From Massilia sp. TS11 (lineage in GTDB: Bacteria > Pseudomonadota > Gammaproteobacteria > Burkholderiales > Burkholderiaceae_D), in assembly GCF_022012445.1 (NCBI RefSeq), contig NZ_JAKLTS010000019.1, forward strand, positions 1-64,000: a stretch of 64,000 nucleotides of DNA, read 5' to 3'. The translations under genes were made by a program, and so were the position numbers. Under the pieces are notes generated by a model. That model saw nothing but the letters and a program-made list of their open reading frames with translations, had not been told where the DNA came from and did not search any database. This document shows, in pieces, positions 56,088 through 64,000 of the stretch. Every line of letters begins with the position of its first letter. Positions within the stretch are counted from its first letter, which is position 1.

Positions 56088-58310
56088 ATGAGCTGGTTGT
56101 CGGCCCTTCCTCCCGTCCGTGCCCTGGCCCTGGCGCTGTCTACCCTGGCAGCCTCCGGCGCCCTGTCGGCGCACGCCCAGACGCCCGCCAAGCCCCATAA
56201 GGCCGAGGACAAGACGGCCCCGGTCGACCTGCTGGCCGACCAGCTGTCGGGCCATCTCGACCGCGAAATCGAGGCCAGCGGCCAGGTCCAGATCACGCGC
56301 GACCAGACCCGCCTGCGCGCCGACCGCGCCTGCTACCGCCAGGTGCCGGACGAGGTCGAAGGCCAGGGCCAGGTCGAGATGACGCGCTTTGGCGACCACT
56401 ACGCGGGCGACGCCTTCCTGCTCAATCTCGACTCGGGCAAGGGCTGGGTGCTCAATCCGCGCTACAAGATGGAGCTGAAAAACGCCCAGGGCGTGGCGCG
56501 CAAGATCGAATTCCTGTCCGACGATGAAGCCCTGGTGCTCGACGGCACCTACTCGACCTGCGAGGGCACGCGCCCCGACTGGTTCATCAAGGCCAGCCGC
56601 CTGCGCCTGGACGAAGGACGCGACGTCGGCGTCGCCACCGGCTCCAGCCTGGTCTTCAAGGGCCTCGAAGTGCCGGTCCCGCCGCTGTCGTTCTCGCTCT
56701 CGGGCGCGCGCCGCTCGGGCTGGCTGCCGCCCTCGATCGGCGGCGGCTCCAAGGGCGCGTTTGAACTGGCCCTGCCTTACTACTTCAATATCGCGCCCAA
56801 CCGCGACCTGACCGTCACGCCGAAAATGATTCTGCGGCGCGGCCTGCAGCTCAACAACCTGGCGCGCTACATCGGCGAGACCGAGGGCGGCCCGTATGCG
56901 GGCGAGACCCAGGCCGAGTTCCTGCTCAACGACAAGCAGACCCACAGCAACCGCTGGTATCTGAATTCGCGCCACAGCCAGCAGCTCATGCCGGGCTGGT
57001 CCTATGCCTGGTCGGTCAAGGCTGCCTCGGACGACAACTACCCGACCGATTTTTCCAAGTCGATCTCGACCTCGGCCGAACGCCAGCTGCTGCGCGAACT
57101 GCGCAGCGACTGGGGCGGCAGCCACTGGCTGCTGACGGCGCGCGCCCAGCGCTACCAGGTGCTGCAGGATCCGGGCGCCAAGCTCGATCCGAGCCTGACC
57201 GTGCCGCGCCCGTATGACCGCCTGCCCCAGGTCAATCTGCATACGGGCGCCTACGACGTCAATGGCTTCGACTGGTCGCTCGACCTCGAAGGCACGCGCT
57301 TCTGGCACCCGACCGCCCAGCAGGGCAACCGCGCGCTGCTGATCCCGCAGCTCAGCTATCCGCTGATCCGCCCGGGCTGGTTCGTGACGCCCAAGCTGCA
57401 GCTGCACGCGAGCGATTACGCGCTCGACGCCCTGCCGGGCAAACCCTCGACCTCGCTGACGCGCGTGCTGCCCACGTTCTCGCTCGATTCCGGCCTGGTG
57501 TTCGAAAAGGAATCGACCCTGTTCGGGCGTGGCGTGACCCAGACCCTGGAGCCGCGCCTGTTCTACGTCTACACGCCCTACAAGGACCAGAGCGCCTTCC
57601 CGAACTTCGATTCCGGCCTGGCCGGTTTCAGCTTCGCCCAGGTGTTCAGCGAGAACCGCTTCCTCGGCAATGACCGCATCGGCGACGCCAACCAGGTCAC
57701 GGCCGCCCTGGTCTCGCGCTTCATCGAGGGCAATGGCGCCGAGCGCCTCAAGCTGGCGCTCGGCCAGCGCTTCTATTTCCGCCCGCAGCGCGTGACTCTC
57801 GACGCCAGCCTGCCCGAGACGGCCACCCGCTCCGACCTGCTGCTGGCCGCCACCGGGCGCTCGAACCAGGAATGGAGTTTCGACTCCATGATTCAGTACA
57901 ATGCGTCCTCGCGCCAGGTCTACAGCTCCAGCTACGGCGTGCAGTGGCAGCCGGGCGAGAAGCAGGTGCTCAATGCCGCCTACCGCTATCTGCGCGACAG
58001 CTTCCGCAACCTCGACCTGTCGACCCAGTGGCCGCTGTCGCGCCGCTGGTATGGCGTGGGCCGCGTCAGCTATTCGCTGCGCGACTCGAAAATCCTCGAA
58101 TCCCTGGTGGGCTTCGAATACAAGGCCGATTGCTGGCTGTTCCGCATGGGCGCGCAGCGCTTCGTGACGGCCGCCCAGCATTCGTCGACGCCGTTCTTCT
58201 TCCAGCTGGAGCTGAATGGCCTGTCGCCGGTCGGCTTTGGCAATGCGCTGGAATCCTTCTACAAAGGGGTGCCCGGCTATACCAAGGTCAACCAAGGCGT
58301 GACACGCTGA
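56088..58310 (+). CDS. lptD: LPS-assembly outer-membrane protein LptD
   Basis: Predicted 740-aa outer-membrane translocon component that inserts lipopolysaccharide into the outer leaflet together with LptE. The signal peptide covers about residues 1-30 (ending SAHA), the N-terminal OstA/jelly-roll domain is about 45-200 (DLLADQLSGHLDREIEASGQ), and the large barrel follows. E. coli has a Cys-Cys pair near the C-terminus; here a single Cys (KADCWLF) is seen, plus Cys in ACYRQ and YSTCEGT of the N-domain. No Shine-Dalgarno is visible before the ATG. It is the first gene of lptD-surA-pdxA-ksgA. Confidence 0.94.
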   Translation: MSWLSALPPVRALALALSTLAASGALSAHAQTPAKPHKAEDKTAPVDLLADQLSGHLDREIEASGQVQITRDQTRLRADRACYRQVPDEVEGQGQVEMTRFGDHYAGDAFLLNLDSGKGWVLNPRYKMELKNAQGVARKIEFLSDDEALVLDGTYSTCEGTRPDWFIKASRLRLDEGRDVGVATGSSLVFKGLEVPVPPLSFSLSGARRSGWLPPSIGGGSKGAFELALPYYFNIAPNRDLTVTPKMILRRGLQLNNLARYIGETEGGPYAGETQAEFLLNDKQTHSNRWYLNSRHSQQLMPGWSYAWSVKAASDDNYPTDFSKSISTSAERQLLRELRSDWGGSHWLLTARAQRYQVLQDPGAKLDPSLTVPRPYDRLPQVNLHTGAYDVNGFDWSLDLEGTRFWHPTAQQGNRALLIPQLSYPLIRPGWFVTPKLQLHASDYALDALPGKPSTSLTRVLPTFSLDSGLVFEKESTLFGRGVTQTLEPRLFYVYTPYKDQSAFPNFDSGLAGFSFAQVFSENRFLGNDRIGDANQVTAALVSRFIEGNGAERLKLALGQRFYFRPQRVTLDASLPETATRSDLLLAATGRSNQEWSFDSMIQYNASSRQVYSSSYGVQWQPGEKQVLNAAYRYLRDSFRNLDLSTQWPLSRRWYGVGRVSYSLRDSKILESLVGFEYKADCWLFRMGAQRFVTAAQHSSTPFFFQLELNGLSPVGFGNALESFYKGVPGYTKVNQGVTR

Positions 58311-58329
58311 CCGATCGATCAACCGAACC

Positions 58330-59718
58330 ATGAGTGCTTTTCCCATGATGCGAACCGCCCGACTGCTTCCCCTCACCGCTGCCGTGATGCTCGCCTGCGC
58401 CCTGGCCCAGGCCCAGACCCCGGCCGCCGCGCCCGCGCCCAAGGCCCCGGACGCCGCGAAGCCGGCCGGCTTCACCCCGCCGAATGCGAACCTGATCGAC
58501 GCCATCGCCGTCGTCGTCAACGACGAAGTCATCACCCGCAACGAAGTGACCCAGCGCGTGGCCCAGATCGGCGCGAATATGCAGGCCCAGGGCATTCCGC
58601 TGCCGGCCCCGGCCGAACTGAAGCGCCAGGTGGTCGAGCGCATGATCACCGAGCGCGCCCAGATCCAGATGGCCAAGGAAATGGGGGTCAAGGTCGACGA
58701 CCTGCAGCTCGACCGCACCATCGCCCGCATCGCCGAAGGCCAGAAGATGAGCGCCCAGGAATTCCGCGACCGCCTCGAGAAGGAAGGCACCAAGTTCGCC
58801 GACTTCCGCGAGGAGATCCGCGGCCAGATCATGGTCCAGCGTCTGCGCGAATACGAAGTCGACCGCAAGATCCAGATCTCCGAAGCCGAGATCGACTCCT
58901 ACCTGCTGGCCGAAGACGCGGCCAACAAGGAACGCTTCGAAGTCAATCTGTCGCAGATCCTGATCGGCATCCCCGAGAACGCCTCGCCCGAGCAGATCGC
59001 GCGCGCCAAGGCCAAGGCCGACGAAGTGCTGCGCCAGCTGCGCACGGGCGCCGATTTCGCCAAGATGGCGGCCACCTATTCGGATTCGCAGGACGCGCTC
59101 AAGGGCGGCGAAGTCGGCTGGCGCCAGCCGGAACGCCTGCAACCGGTGTTCGGCGAGCCGGTCGCCAAGCTGCCCAAGGGCGGCCTCAGCCCCGTGATCC
59201 GCTCGGCCTCGGGCTTCCACATCCTGAAGGTGGTCGACAAGCGCAGCCTGGCCGACGCCCAGCAGGCCGAGGTGGTCCAGCAGACCCACGTGCGCCACAT
59301 CCTGATCAAGGTGACGCCGGCCGTGACGGCCAACGACGCCAAGCGCAAGCTGGCCGACATCAAGGAGCGCCTGCTGAACAAGGCGGCCAAATTCGAAGAC
59401 CTGGCCAAGCTGTTCTCGAACGACTCGACGGCCGCCAAGGGCGGCGACCTCGGCTGGGTGGCCCCGGACGACGTGATGCCCGAGTTCCGCACCGCCATGG
59501 ACGCGCTCAAGCCGGGCCAGCTGTCCGACATCGTCGAGACCCCGTTCGGCTTCCACCTGATCGAAGTGCTCGAGCGCAAGGCCGAAGACCAGTCGAAGGA
59601 GAAGCAGCGCGCGGCGGCGCGCCAGGTGCTGTACGAGCGCAAGGCCGAAGAGATGGGCGAAGAATGGGCGCGCCAGATCCGCGACCGCGCCTACGTCGAA
59701 TTCCGCGACAAGGACTGA
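58330..59718 (+). CDS. surA: Periplasmic chaperone and peptidyl-prolyl isomerase SurA
   Basis: Predicted 462-aa periplasmic protein escorting outer-membrane proteins, including LptD. Signal peptide [23 protein letters not shown], reached from the ATG at 58330 or 58345; an Ala/Pro-rich linker; the SurA N domain (about 55-180); two parvulin domains (about 200-305, [22 protein letters not shown]; about 315-415, [12 protein letters not shown] and [12 protein letters not shown]). It is 19 bp after lptD. Confidence 0.94.
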   Translation: MSAFPMMRTARLLPLTAAVMLACALAQAQTPAAAPAPKAPDAAKPAGFTPPNANLIDAIAVVVNDEVITRNEVTQRVAQIGANMQAQGIPLPAPAELKRQVVERMITERAQIQMAKEMGVKVDDLQLDRTIARIAEGQKMSAQEFRDRLEKEGTKFADFREEIRGQIMVQRLREYEVDRKIQISEAEIDSYLLAEDAANKERFEVNLSQILIGIPENASPEQIARAKAKADEVLRQLRTGADFAKMAATYSDSQDALKGGEVGWRQPERLQPVFGEPVAKLPKGGLSPVIRSASGFHILKVVDKRSLADAQQAEVVQQTHVRHILIKVTPAVTANDAKRKLADIKERLLNKAAKFEDLAKLFSNDSTAAKGGDLGWVAPDDVMPEFRTAMDALKPGQLSDIVETPFGFHLIEVLERKAEDQSKEKQRAAARQVLYERKAEEMGEEWARQIRDRAYVEFRDKD

Positions 59719-59722
59719 GCCC

Positions 59723-60751
59723 GTGGCCGGCACGCGCCCGCGGCTGGCGCTGACCATCGGCGAACCGGCCGGCATCGGACCCGAGCTGGCCGTGCGCGCC
59801 GCCTGGGCCCTGCGCGAGCAGGTCGAGTGCGTGCTGATCGGCGACGCCGCCCTGCTGGCCGTGGTCGCCGGCGAGATCGATCCGGCCATCCGCACCGCCG
59901 CGCTGGCCCCGCTGGCGCTGCGCCATAGCGGCCTGCCCAGCTTTGGGACCGAGCGCCTGAGCGTGGTCGACGTCGCCCTGGCCGAGCCGGTCGTGCCCGG
60001 CCAGCTCGACGCCCGCAACGGCCGCGCCGTGCTGGCCACGCTCGACCTCGCGCTGGAAGGCTGGCGCGCAGGCTGGTGGGCCGGCATGGTCACCGCCCCG
60101 CTGCAGAAAAGCACGATCAACGACTGCGGCATCGCCTTCTCCGGCCACACCGAATACCTGGCCGAACAGACCGGCACCGGGCAGGTCGTGATGATGCTGG
60201 CCGGCCCCATGGCCGACGGCCATCCGCTGCGCGTGGCCCTGGCCACCACCCATCTGCCGCTGAAGGACGTGCCGGCCGCGATCACCGGTCCCGGCCTCGC
60301 GCGCACGCTCGACATTCTCGACCACGACCTGCGCCAGCGCTTCGGCATCGCTGCGCCGCGCATCCTGGTCACCGGCCTCAATCCCCATGCGGGCGAACAC
60401 GGCTACCTGGGGCGCGAAGAAATCGACACCATCATCCCCGCGCTCGAGGCGGCGCGCGCGCGCGGTATCGACGCGCGCGGCCCGTATCCGGCCGACACCC
60501 TGTTCCAGCCCAAGTATCTGCACGAGGCCGATGCCGTGCTGGCCATGTACCACGACCAAGGCCTGCCCGTGCTCAAGCACGTCTGCTTCGGGCGCGGCAT
60601 CAATATCACGCTCGGTCTGCCGCTGGTGCGCACCTCGGTCGACCACGGCACCGCGCTCGACCTGGCCGCGCGCGGCGTCGGCCATGCCGATGACGGCAGC
60701 ATGCGCGAAGCCATCCTGGCCGCCCTCCACATGATCCGATCGCAAGCATGA
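59723..60751 (+). CDS. pdxA: 4-hydroxythreonine-4-phosphate dehydrogenase
   Basis: Predicted 342-aa NAD-dependent enzyme of pyridoxal 5'-phosphate synthesis. The start is a GTG four bases after the surA stop, leading directly into [20 protein letters not shown], the family N-terminus. Metal-binding His residues are seen in [11 protein letters not shown] and [13 protein letters not shown]. The stop overlaps the ksgA ATG (ATGA). The order surA-pdxA-ksgA is conserved from E. coli. Confidence 0.95.
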   Translation: MAGTRPRLALTIGEPAGIGPELAVRAAWALREQVECVLIGDAALLAVVAGEIDPAIRTAALAPLALRHSGLPSFGTERLSVVDVALAEPVVPGQLDARNGRAVLATLDLALEGWRAGWWAGMVTAPLQKSTINDCGIAFSGHTEYLAEQTGTGQVVMMLAGPMADGHPLRVALATTHLPLKDVPAAITGPGLARTLDILDHDLRQRFGIAAPRILVTGLNPHAGEHGYLGREEIDTIIPALEAARARGIDARGPYPADTLFQPKYLHEADAVLAMYHDQGLPVLKHVCFGRGINITLGLPLVRTSVDHGTALDLAARGVGHADDGSMREAILAALHMIRSQA

Positions 60752-61521
60752 AACACATCGCCCGCAAACGCTTCGGCCAGAACTTTCTGACCGACGACCA
60801 CGTCCTCCACCAGATCATCAGCGCGATTGCGCCGGCCGCGGGCCAGACGATGGTCGAGATCGGTCCCGGCCTGGCGGCGATGACCGAGCGCCTGCTCCAG
60901 CATCTGCCGCACATGCACGTGGTCGAGCTCGACCGCGACCTGGTGACGCGGCTGGAGAAGCGCTTCGCGCCGAGCCAGCTGACGATCCACAGCGGCGACG
61001 CGCTGAAATTCGATTTCGCCAGCATCCCCGTGGCGGCCGGCCACAAGCTGCGCGTGGTCGGCAATCTGCCCTACAACATTTCCAGCCCCCTGCTGTTCCA
61101 TCTGGCCCAGTATTGCGACCAGATCGAGGACCAGCACTTCATGCTGCAGAAGGAAGTGGTCGAGCGCATGGTGGCCGAGCCCGGCACCAAGGCCTACGGC
61201 CGCCTGTCGGTGATGCTGCAGTGGCGCTACTACATGGAGCTGCTGTTCATCGTGCCGCCGACTGCCTTCGACCCGCCGCCGGCGGTGGACAGCGCGATCG
61301 TGCGCATGATTCCGCGGCCGGCGCGCCTGGCCGTGGACGAGCGCCGGCTCGAAGCCGTGGTGACCCAGGCCTTCTCGCAACGGCGCAAGGTGATCCGCAA
61401 CTGCCTGGCGCCGATGTTCAGCGAAGCCCAGCTGATCGCCGCCGGCATCGACCCCGGCGCCCGCCCCGAAGCGGTCGCGATGGAACACTACGTCGCCCTC
61501 GCCAACTTGCCCCACGCCTAA
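60748..61521 (+). CDS. ksgA: 16S rRNA dimethyladenosine transferase
   Basis: Predicted 257-aa methyltransferase (RsmA/KsgA) that dimethylates two adjacent adenosines (A1518 and A1519) near the 3' end of 16S rRNA. Conserved: [15 protein letters not shown], the SAM motif [15 protein letters not shown], and the catalytic NLPYNISSP. It is the last gene of the operon; a cluster of palindromic repeats begins at its stop codon. Confidence 0.96.
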   Translation: MKHIARKRFGQNFLTDDHVLHQIISAIAPAAGQTMVEIGPGLAAMTERLLQHLPHMHVVELDRDLVTRLEKRFAPSQLTIHSGDALKFDFASIPVAAGHKLRVVGNLPYNISSPLLFHLAQYCDQIEDQHFMLQKEVVERMVAEPGTKAYGRLSVMLQWRYYMELLFIVPPTAFDPPPAVDSAIVRMIPRPARLAVDERRLEAVVTQAFSQRRKVIRNCLAPMFSEAQLIAAGIDPGARPEAVAMEHYVALANLPHA

Positions 61522-61632
61522 ATCGGGGTCAGACCCCATTTATCCGGCCGACATCAAATTGCCCCGCCGACAAATCGGGGTCAGACCCCATTTTTCCATG
61601 CAGATAAATGCGGGTCTGACCCCGATTTATCC
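61521..61632. repeat. Dispersed palindromic repeat, copy cluster 5 (three copies)
   Basis: GGGGTCAGACCCC at 61525-61537 and 61577-61589, and a variant CGGGTCTGACCCC at 61611-61623 in opposite flank orientation. Flanks include AAATCG, ATTTATCC and CAGATAAAT as at the other clusters. It fills the region between the ksgA stop and the phoX promoter. Confidence 0.8.
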
Positions 61633-61643
61633 GTGTGACAAGC

Positions 61644-61688
61644 TTGTCATCTGGCTTTCATTCGGGCGTCATATGCGCTGCCTACAAT
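61644..61688 (+). promoter_or_regulatory. Pho box and promoter of phoX
   Basis: Three seven-base direct repeats TTGTCAT (61644-61650), CTTTCAT (61655-61661) and GCGTCAT (61666-61672) are separated by four bases each, the 11-bp period of PhoB boxes (consensus CTGTCAT). The -10 box TACAAT (61683-61688) starts ten bases after the last repeat, the normal PhoB spacing. No -35 is needed for such promoters. Confidence 0.85.
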
Positions 61689-61722
61689 CCCGCCGTTCTC
61701 AATCACTCGACGGGATTTTTCC

Positions 61723-63690
61723 ATGCAAGACTCCAGCCGCCGTAAGGCCCTCCGTATTCTCGCCGGCGCTCCTCTGCTGCCCTTGGGCGGCAGCGCTCTC
61801 CTGACCGCCTGTGGCGGCGTCGACCAGGGCACTCCGGTGCCGACCCCGGCGCCGGCCCCGGCCCCGGTTTATCTGTCGAGCAGCTTCGCCTCGACCGCCG
61901 CCGCCCCCAGCCTGGCCAATGCCGCCGCGATGGCCACCACCACGGTCGCCGCGGCCTTTAATGTCAACTTCAGCGACAATTCCTCGGTCAGCTACAAGCT
62001 CGCCTATCAGCCTTTCTTCATCACCGGCGACATGGTCCCGGACGGCAAGGGCGGCACCGTGCTGGCCGGCGGCTACGTCGACATCAAGAACCAGCCGATC
62101 ATGGACACCTCGGTGGCCGGCAAATCGCGCCAGTTCTTCTCCGATTCGCCGGACGGCACCACGCTGACCACGGTGGCCAATGCCAGCGTCGCCGGCGTCA
62201 AGGGCAAGCCGGTGTTCGCCGTCGTCCAGTTCGAATACAACACGCGCGACCAGGCCGGTAACGACACCTACGGCCGCCTGCCGTCGCCGATCGCCGTGCT
62301 GACGCTCGACCAGGATCCGGCCACCGGCAAACTCAGCCTGGTGAAATACCACAATGTCGACACCTCCCAGGTGCATGGCCTGTGGATCACCTGCGGCGCC
62401 AGCCTGTCGCCCTGGGGCACCCATCTGTCGAGCGAGGAATACGAGCCGAACGCGCCCTTCATCGCCACCGACGCCCAGTTCAAGGCCTTCAGCAAGAACA
62501 CCTTCGGCGACGAGACGGCCGCCAATCCCTACCACTACGGCCATCTGCCGGAAGTGACGGTCAACCCGGACGGCACGGGCAGCATCAAGAAGCACTACTG
62601 CCTGGGCCGCATCTCGCACGAACTGGTCCAGGTGATGCCGGACAACCGCACCGTGCTGATGGGCGACGACTACACCAATGGTGGCCTGTTCCTGTTCATC
62701 GCGGACAAGGAGAAGGACCTGTCGTCCGGCTCGCTGTATGTGGCCAAGTATGCACCGGGCTTCTCGATCGACCCGGCCGCCAGCACCAGCGGCGCGATCA
62801 GCTGGATCAAACTCGGCAGCGCCACCAGCGCCGAGATCGAAGCCCTGGCCAATACCCTCAAGCCGTCCGACATCATGACCGTGGTGACGACCGACCCGAA
62901 CGACGCCAGCTTCACCAAGATGTATGTCGACGGCAAGGTCAACTGGGTCAAGCTCAAGCCGGGCATGGAGAAGGCCGCCGCCTTCCTCGAGACGCACCGC
63001 TACGCCAACCTGGTCGGCGCGTCGATGAACTTCACCAAGCTCGAAGGCACGACCGTCAATATCAAGGACAAGATCGCCTACTCGGCCCTGCAGAACATCC
63101 AGGGCTCGATGGTCAAGACCTCGGCCTCGTGGAATCCGAACGCCAATATCGCCGTCGACAAGGCCCTGGTGGCCGGCGGCGTGATGGCCCACAAGCTCAG
63201 CGGCAGCCAGAAGGACAGCGGCGGCGCCGCCATGAACAGCGAATGGGTGCCGGCCTCGACCAGCATGCTGCTGGTCGGCGAAGACCTGGCCGCGGCCGAT
63301 GCGCTCGGCAACCTGGCCAATCCGGACAAGGTCGCCAACCCGGACAATCTGAAGTTCTCCGAGAAGCTGCGCACCCTGTTCATCGGCGAAGACTCGAGCA
63401 TGCACGTCAATAACATGCTGTGGGCCTATAACGTCGACAGCAAGCAGCTGACCCGCCTGGCGACGATGCCGGCCGGCGCCGAGGCGACCGGTCTGCATGT
63501 GGCCGACGACGTCAATGGCTGGACCTACATCATGAGCAACTTCCAGCACCCGGGCGACTGGATCGCCAGCCTGCACGGCAAGGTCCAGAGCACCCTCGAT
63601 CCGCTCGTGCGCGCCAACTACAAGGACCGCTTCGGCGCCGCCGTCGGCTACCTGACGGCGGAGGCCACCAGCATCAAGCTGAGCAAGTAA
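61723..63690 (+). CDS. phoX: PhoX-family alkaline phosphatase (DUF839)
   Basis: Predicted 655-aa exported phosphatase of the PhoX family, which uses calcium and iron to release phosphate from organic esters. The N-terminus has a twin-arginine motif SRRKALRILAG and a lipobox LLTACGG, so it is probably Tat-exported and perhaps lipid-anchored; a Pro/Ala linker follows. DUF839 signatures include WGTHLSSEEYEPNAPF, YHYGHLPEV and YCLGRISHELVQVMPDNRTVLMGDDYTNGG-type segments with metal-binding acidic residues. The upstream Pho box indicates induction by phosphate starvation. It is followed by a terminator. Confidence 0.92.
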   Translation: MQDSSRRKALRILAGAPLLPLGGSALLTACGGVDQGTPVPTPAPAPAPVYLSSSFASTAAAPSLANAAAMATTTVAAAFNVNFSDNSSVSYKLAYQPFFITGDMVPDGKGGTVLAGGYVDIKNQPIMDTSVAGKSRQFFSDSPDGTTLTTVANASVAGVKGKPVFAVVQFEYNTRDQAGNDTYGRLPSPIAVLTLDQDPATGKLSLVKYHNVDTSQVHGLWITCGASLSPWGTHLSSEEYEPNAPFIATDAQFKAFSKNTFGDETAANPYHYGHLPEVTVNPDGTGSIKKHYCLGRISHELVQVMPDNRTVLMGDDYTNGGLFLFIADKEKDLSSGSLYVAKYAPGFSIDPAASTSGAISWIKLGSATSAEIEALANTLKPSDIMTVVTTDPNDASFTKMYVDGKVNWVKLKPGMEKAAAFLETHRYANLVGASMNFTKLEGTTVNIKDKIAYSALQNIQGSMVKTSASWNPNANIAVDKALVAGGVMAHKLSGSQKDSGGAAMNSEWVPASTSMLLVGEDLAAADALGNLANPDKVANPDNLKFSEKLRTLFIGEDSSMHVNNMLWAYNVDSKQLTRLATMPAGAEATGLHVADDVNGWTYIMSNFQHPGDWIASLHGKVQSTLDPLVRANYKDRFGAAVGYLTAEATSIKLSK

Positions 63691-63702
63691 TTGTCTGCAT
63701 CG

Positions 63703-63741
63703 GCGTGATCCGTTCGACAACGGGTCACGCCCGTTTTTTTG
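63703..63741 (+). terminator. Terminator after phoX
   Basis: Stem GCGTGATCCGTT (63703-63714) pairs with AACGGGTCACGC (63719-63730) with one G-U pair, a four-base loop CGAC and a following run of seven T. Confidence 0.85.
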
Positions 63742-63857
63742 AAGTCCAGCCCCCGTTTTTTGCAGTTCGTCGCACACCGGTCGCATGGCGGATCGCCTTT
63801 AGGTACAGTGCAAACATCGCAGAAGCGAATTGTTCAACGAACCTCTAGGAGAGCATC

Positions 63858-64000
63858 ATGAAAGCCATCATCAAAAACATGGAAGCCATCTTCCTCGCCA
63901 TCGCCGCCCTGACTTGCGTGACCACCTACGCCTCGGCCGAGATCCCGAAATTCAAGGCCCGTCAGGCCGCCAAACTGGCCGCCGCCCACACGGTCGATCT
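63858..64000 (+). CDS. Small exported protein, truncated by the window end
   Basis: The first 47 codons of a gene running off the window. AGGAGAG precedes the ATG at a good distance. The translation begins MKAIIKNMEAIFLAIAALTC and continues VTTYASAEIPKFKARQAAKL, so it has a hydrophobic N-terminal segment that may be a signal peptide ending near YASA. I do not recognise a family. Confidence 0.65.
   Translation, partial: MKAIIKNMEAIFLAIAALTCVTTYASAEIPKFKARQAAKLAAAHTVD

Noticed and set aside
56049-58868. A 939-codon frame antisense to lptD, and a similar 697-codon frame antisense to surA and pdxA
   Set aside because: Same cause: high third-position GC leaves few stops on the reverse strand. 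Composition is unlike a real protein, and the plus-strand genes are certain.

Overview
The window looks like chromosomal DNA of a betaproteobacterium of the Oxalobacteraceae type (Massilia, Duganella or Janthinobacterium relatives). The basis is high GC content with strongly GC-biased third codon positions, an arginine succinyltransferase (AST) pathway under an AraC-type ArgR, three-subunit transhydrogenase genes, an lptD-surA-pdxA-ksgA cluster, a pepP-ubiH pair and dispersed GGGGTC(A/T)GACCCC palindromes. This is inference from gene content; no 16S gene is present. No tRNA, rRNA, CRISPR array, prophage or intact insertion sequence was seen.

Layout. 1-3.6 kb: HDOD protein, unknown 94-aa protein and MarR regulator on the minus strand, divergent from an EamA exporter and an AraC-type ArgR. 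3.7-17.1 kb: AST arginine-catabolism operon astC-aruF-aruG-astD-astB, with the giant NAD-glutamate dehydrogenase gene gdhB lying before astE, then a DUF3052 gene and a Sel1-repeat gene. 17.4-22.9 kb: DUF2807 lipoprotein, flavohaemoglobin hmp with its NsrR regulator and operator, amino-acid permease, and NhaA preceded by a 119-bp palindromic element. 23-30.5 kb: S46 dipeptidyl-peptidase, hybrid histidine kinase, cytochrome b561 with two YceI proteins, purB. 30.6-35.1 kb: iron block, with bfd-tonB-bfr divergent from feoA-feoB and a small Cys-rich protein; two Fur boxes and an FNR-like box lie between them. 35.1-42.2 kb: CocE-type hydrolase, FMN glutamate-synthase-like protein, glutathione transferase, 5'-3' exonuclease, degenerate receiver protein, mnmA and nudJ. 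42.2-45.1 kb: quinol-type nitric oxide reductase divergent from a second nsrR. 45.2-51.7 kb: TonB-dependent receptor; transhydrogenase operon with panD inside it; a small unknown gene. 51.8-61.5 kb: ubiH-pepP-murU-amgK divergent from lptD-surA-pdxA-ksgA. 61.6-64 kb: PhoX phosphatase behind a Pho box, then a truncated small gene at the window edge.

How the parts work together. ArgR, the AST enzymes and GdhB would carry arginine to glutamate and on to 2-oxoglutarate. Two iron-sulfur NsrR sensors each sit beside a different nitric-oxide detoxifying enzyme. Fur and an FNR-type regulator appear to balance iron storage and mobilisation (Bfr, Bfd, TonB) against ferrous uptake (FeoAB). PhoB probably drives phoX.

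No clearly new multi-gene system is visible. The most unusual items are the 119-bp palindromic element forming the leader of nhaA, the dispersed 13-bp palindrome family, the gdhB and panD insertions inside otherwise standard operons, and a receiver-domain protein that lacks its phosphoacceptor aspartate.
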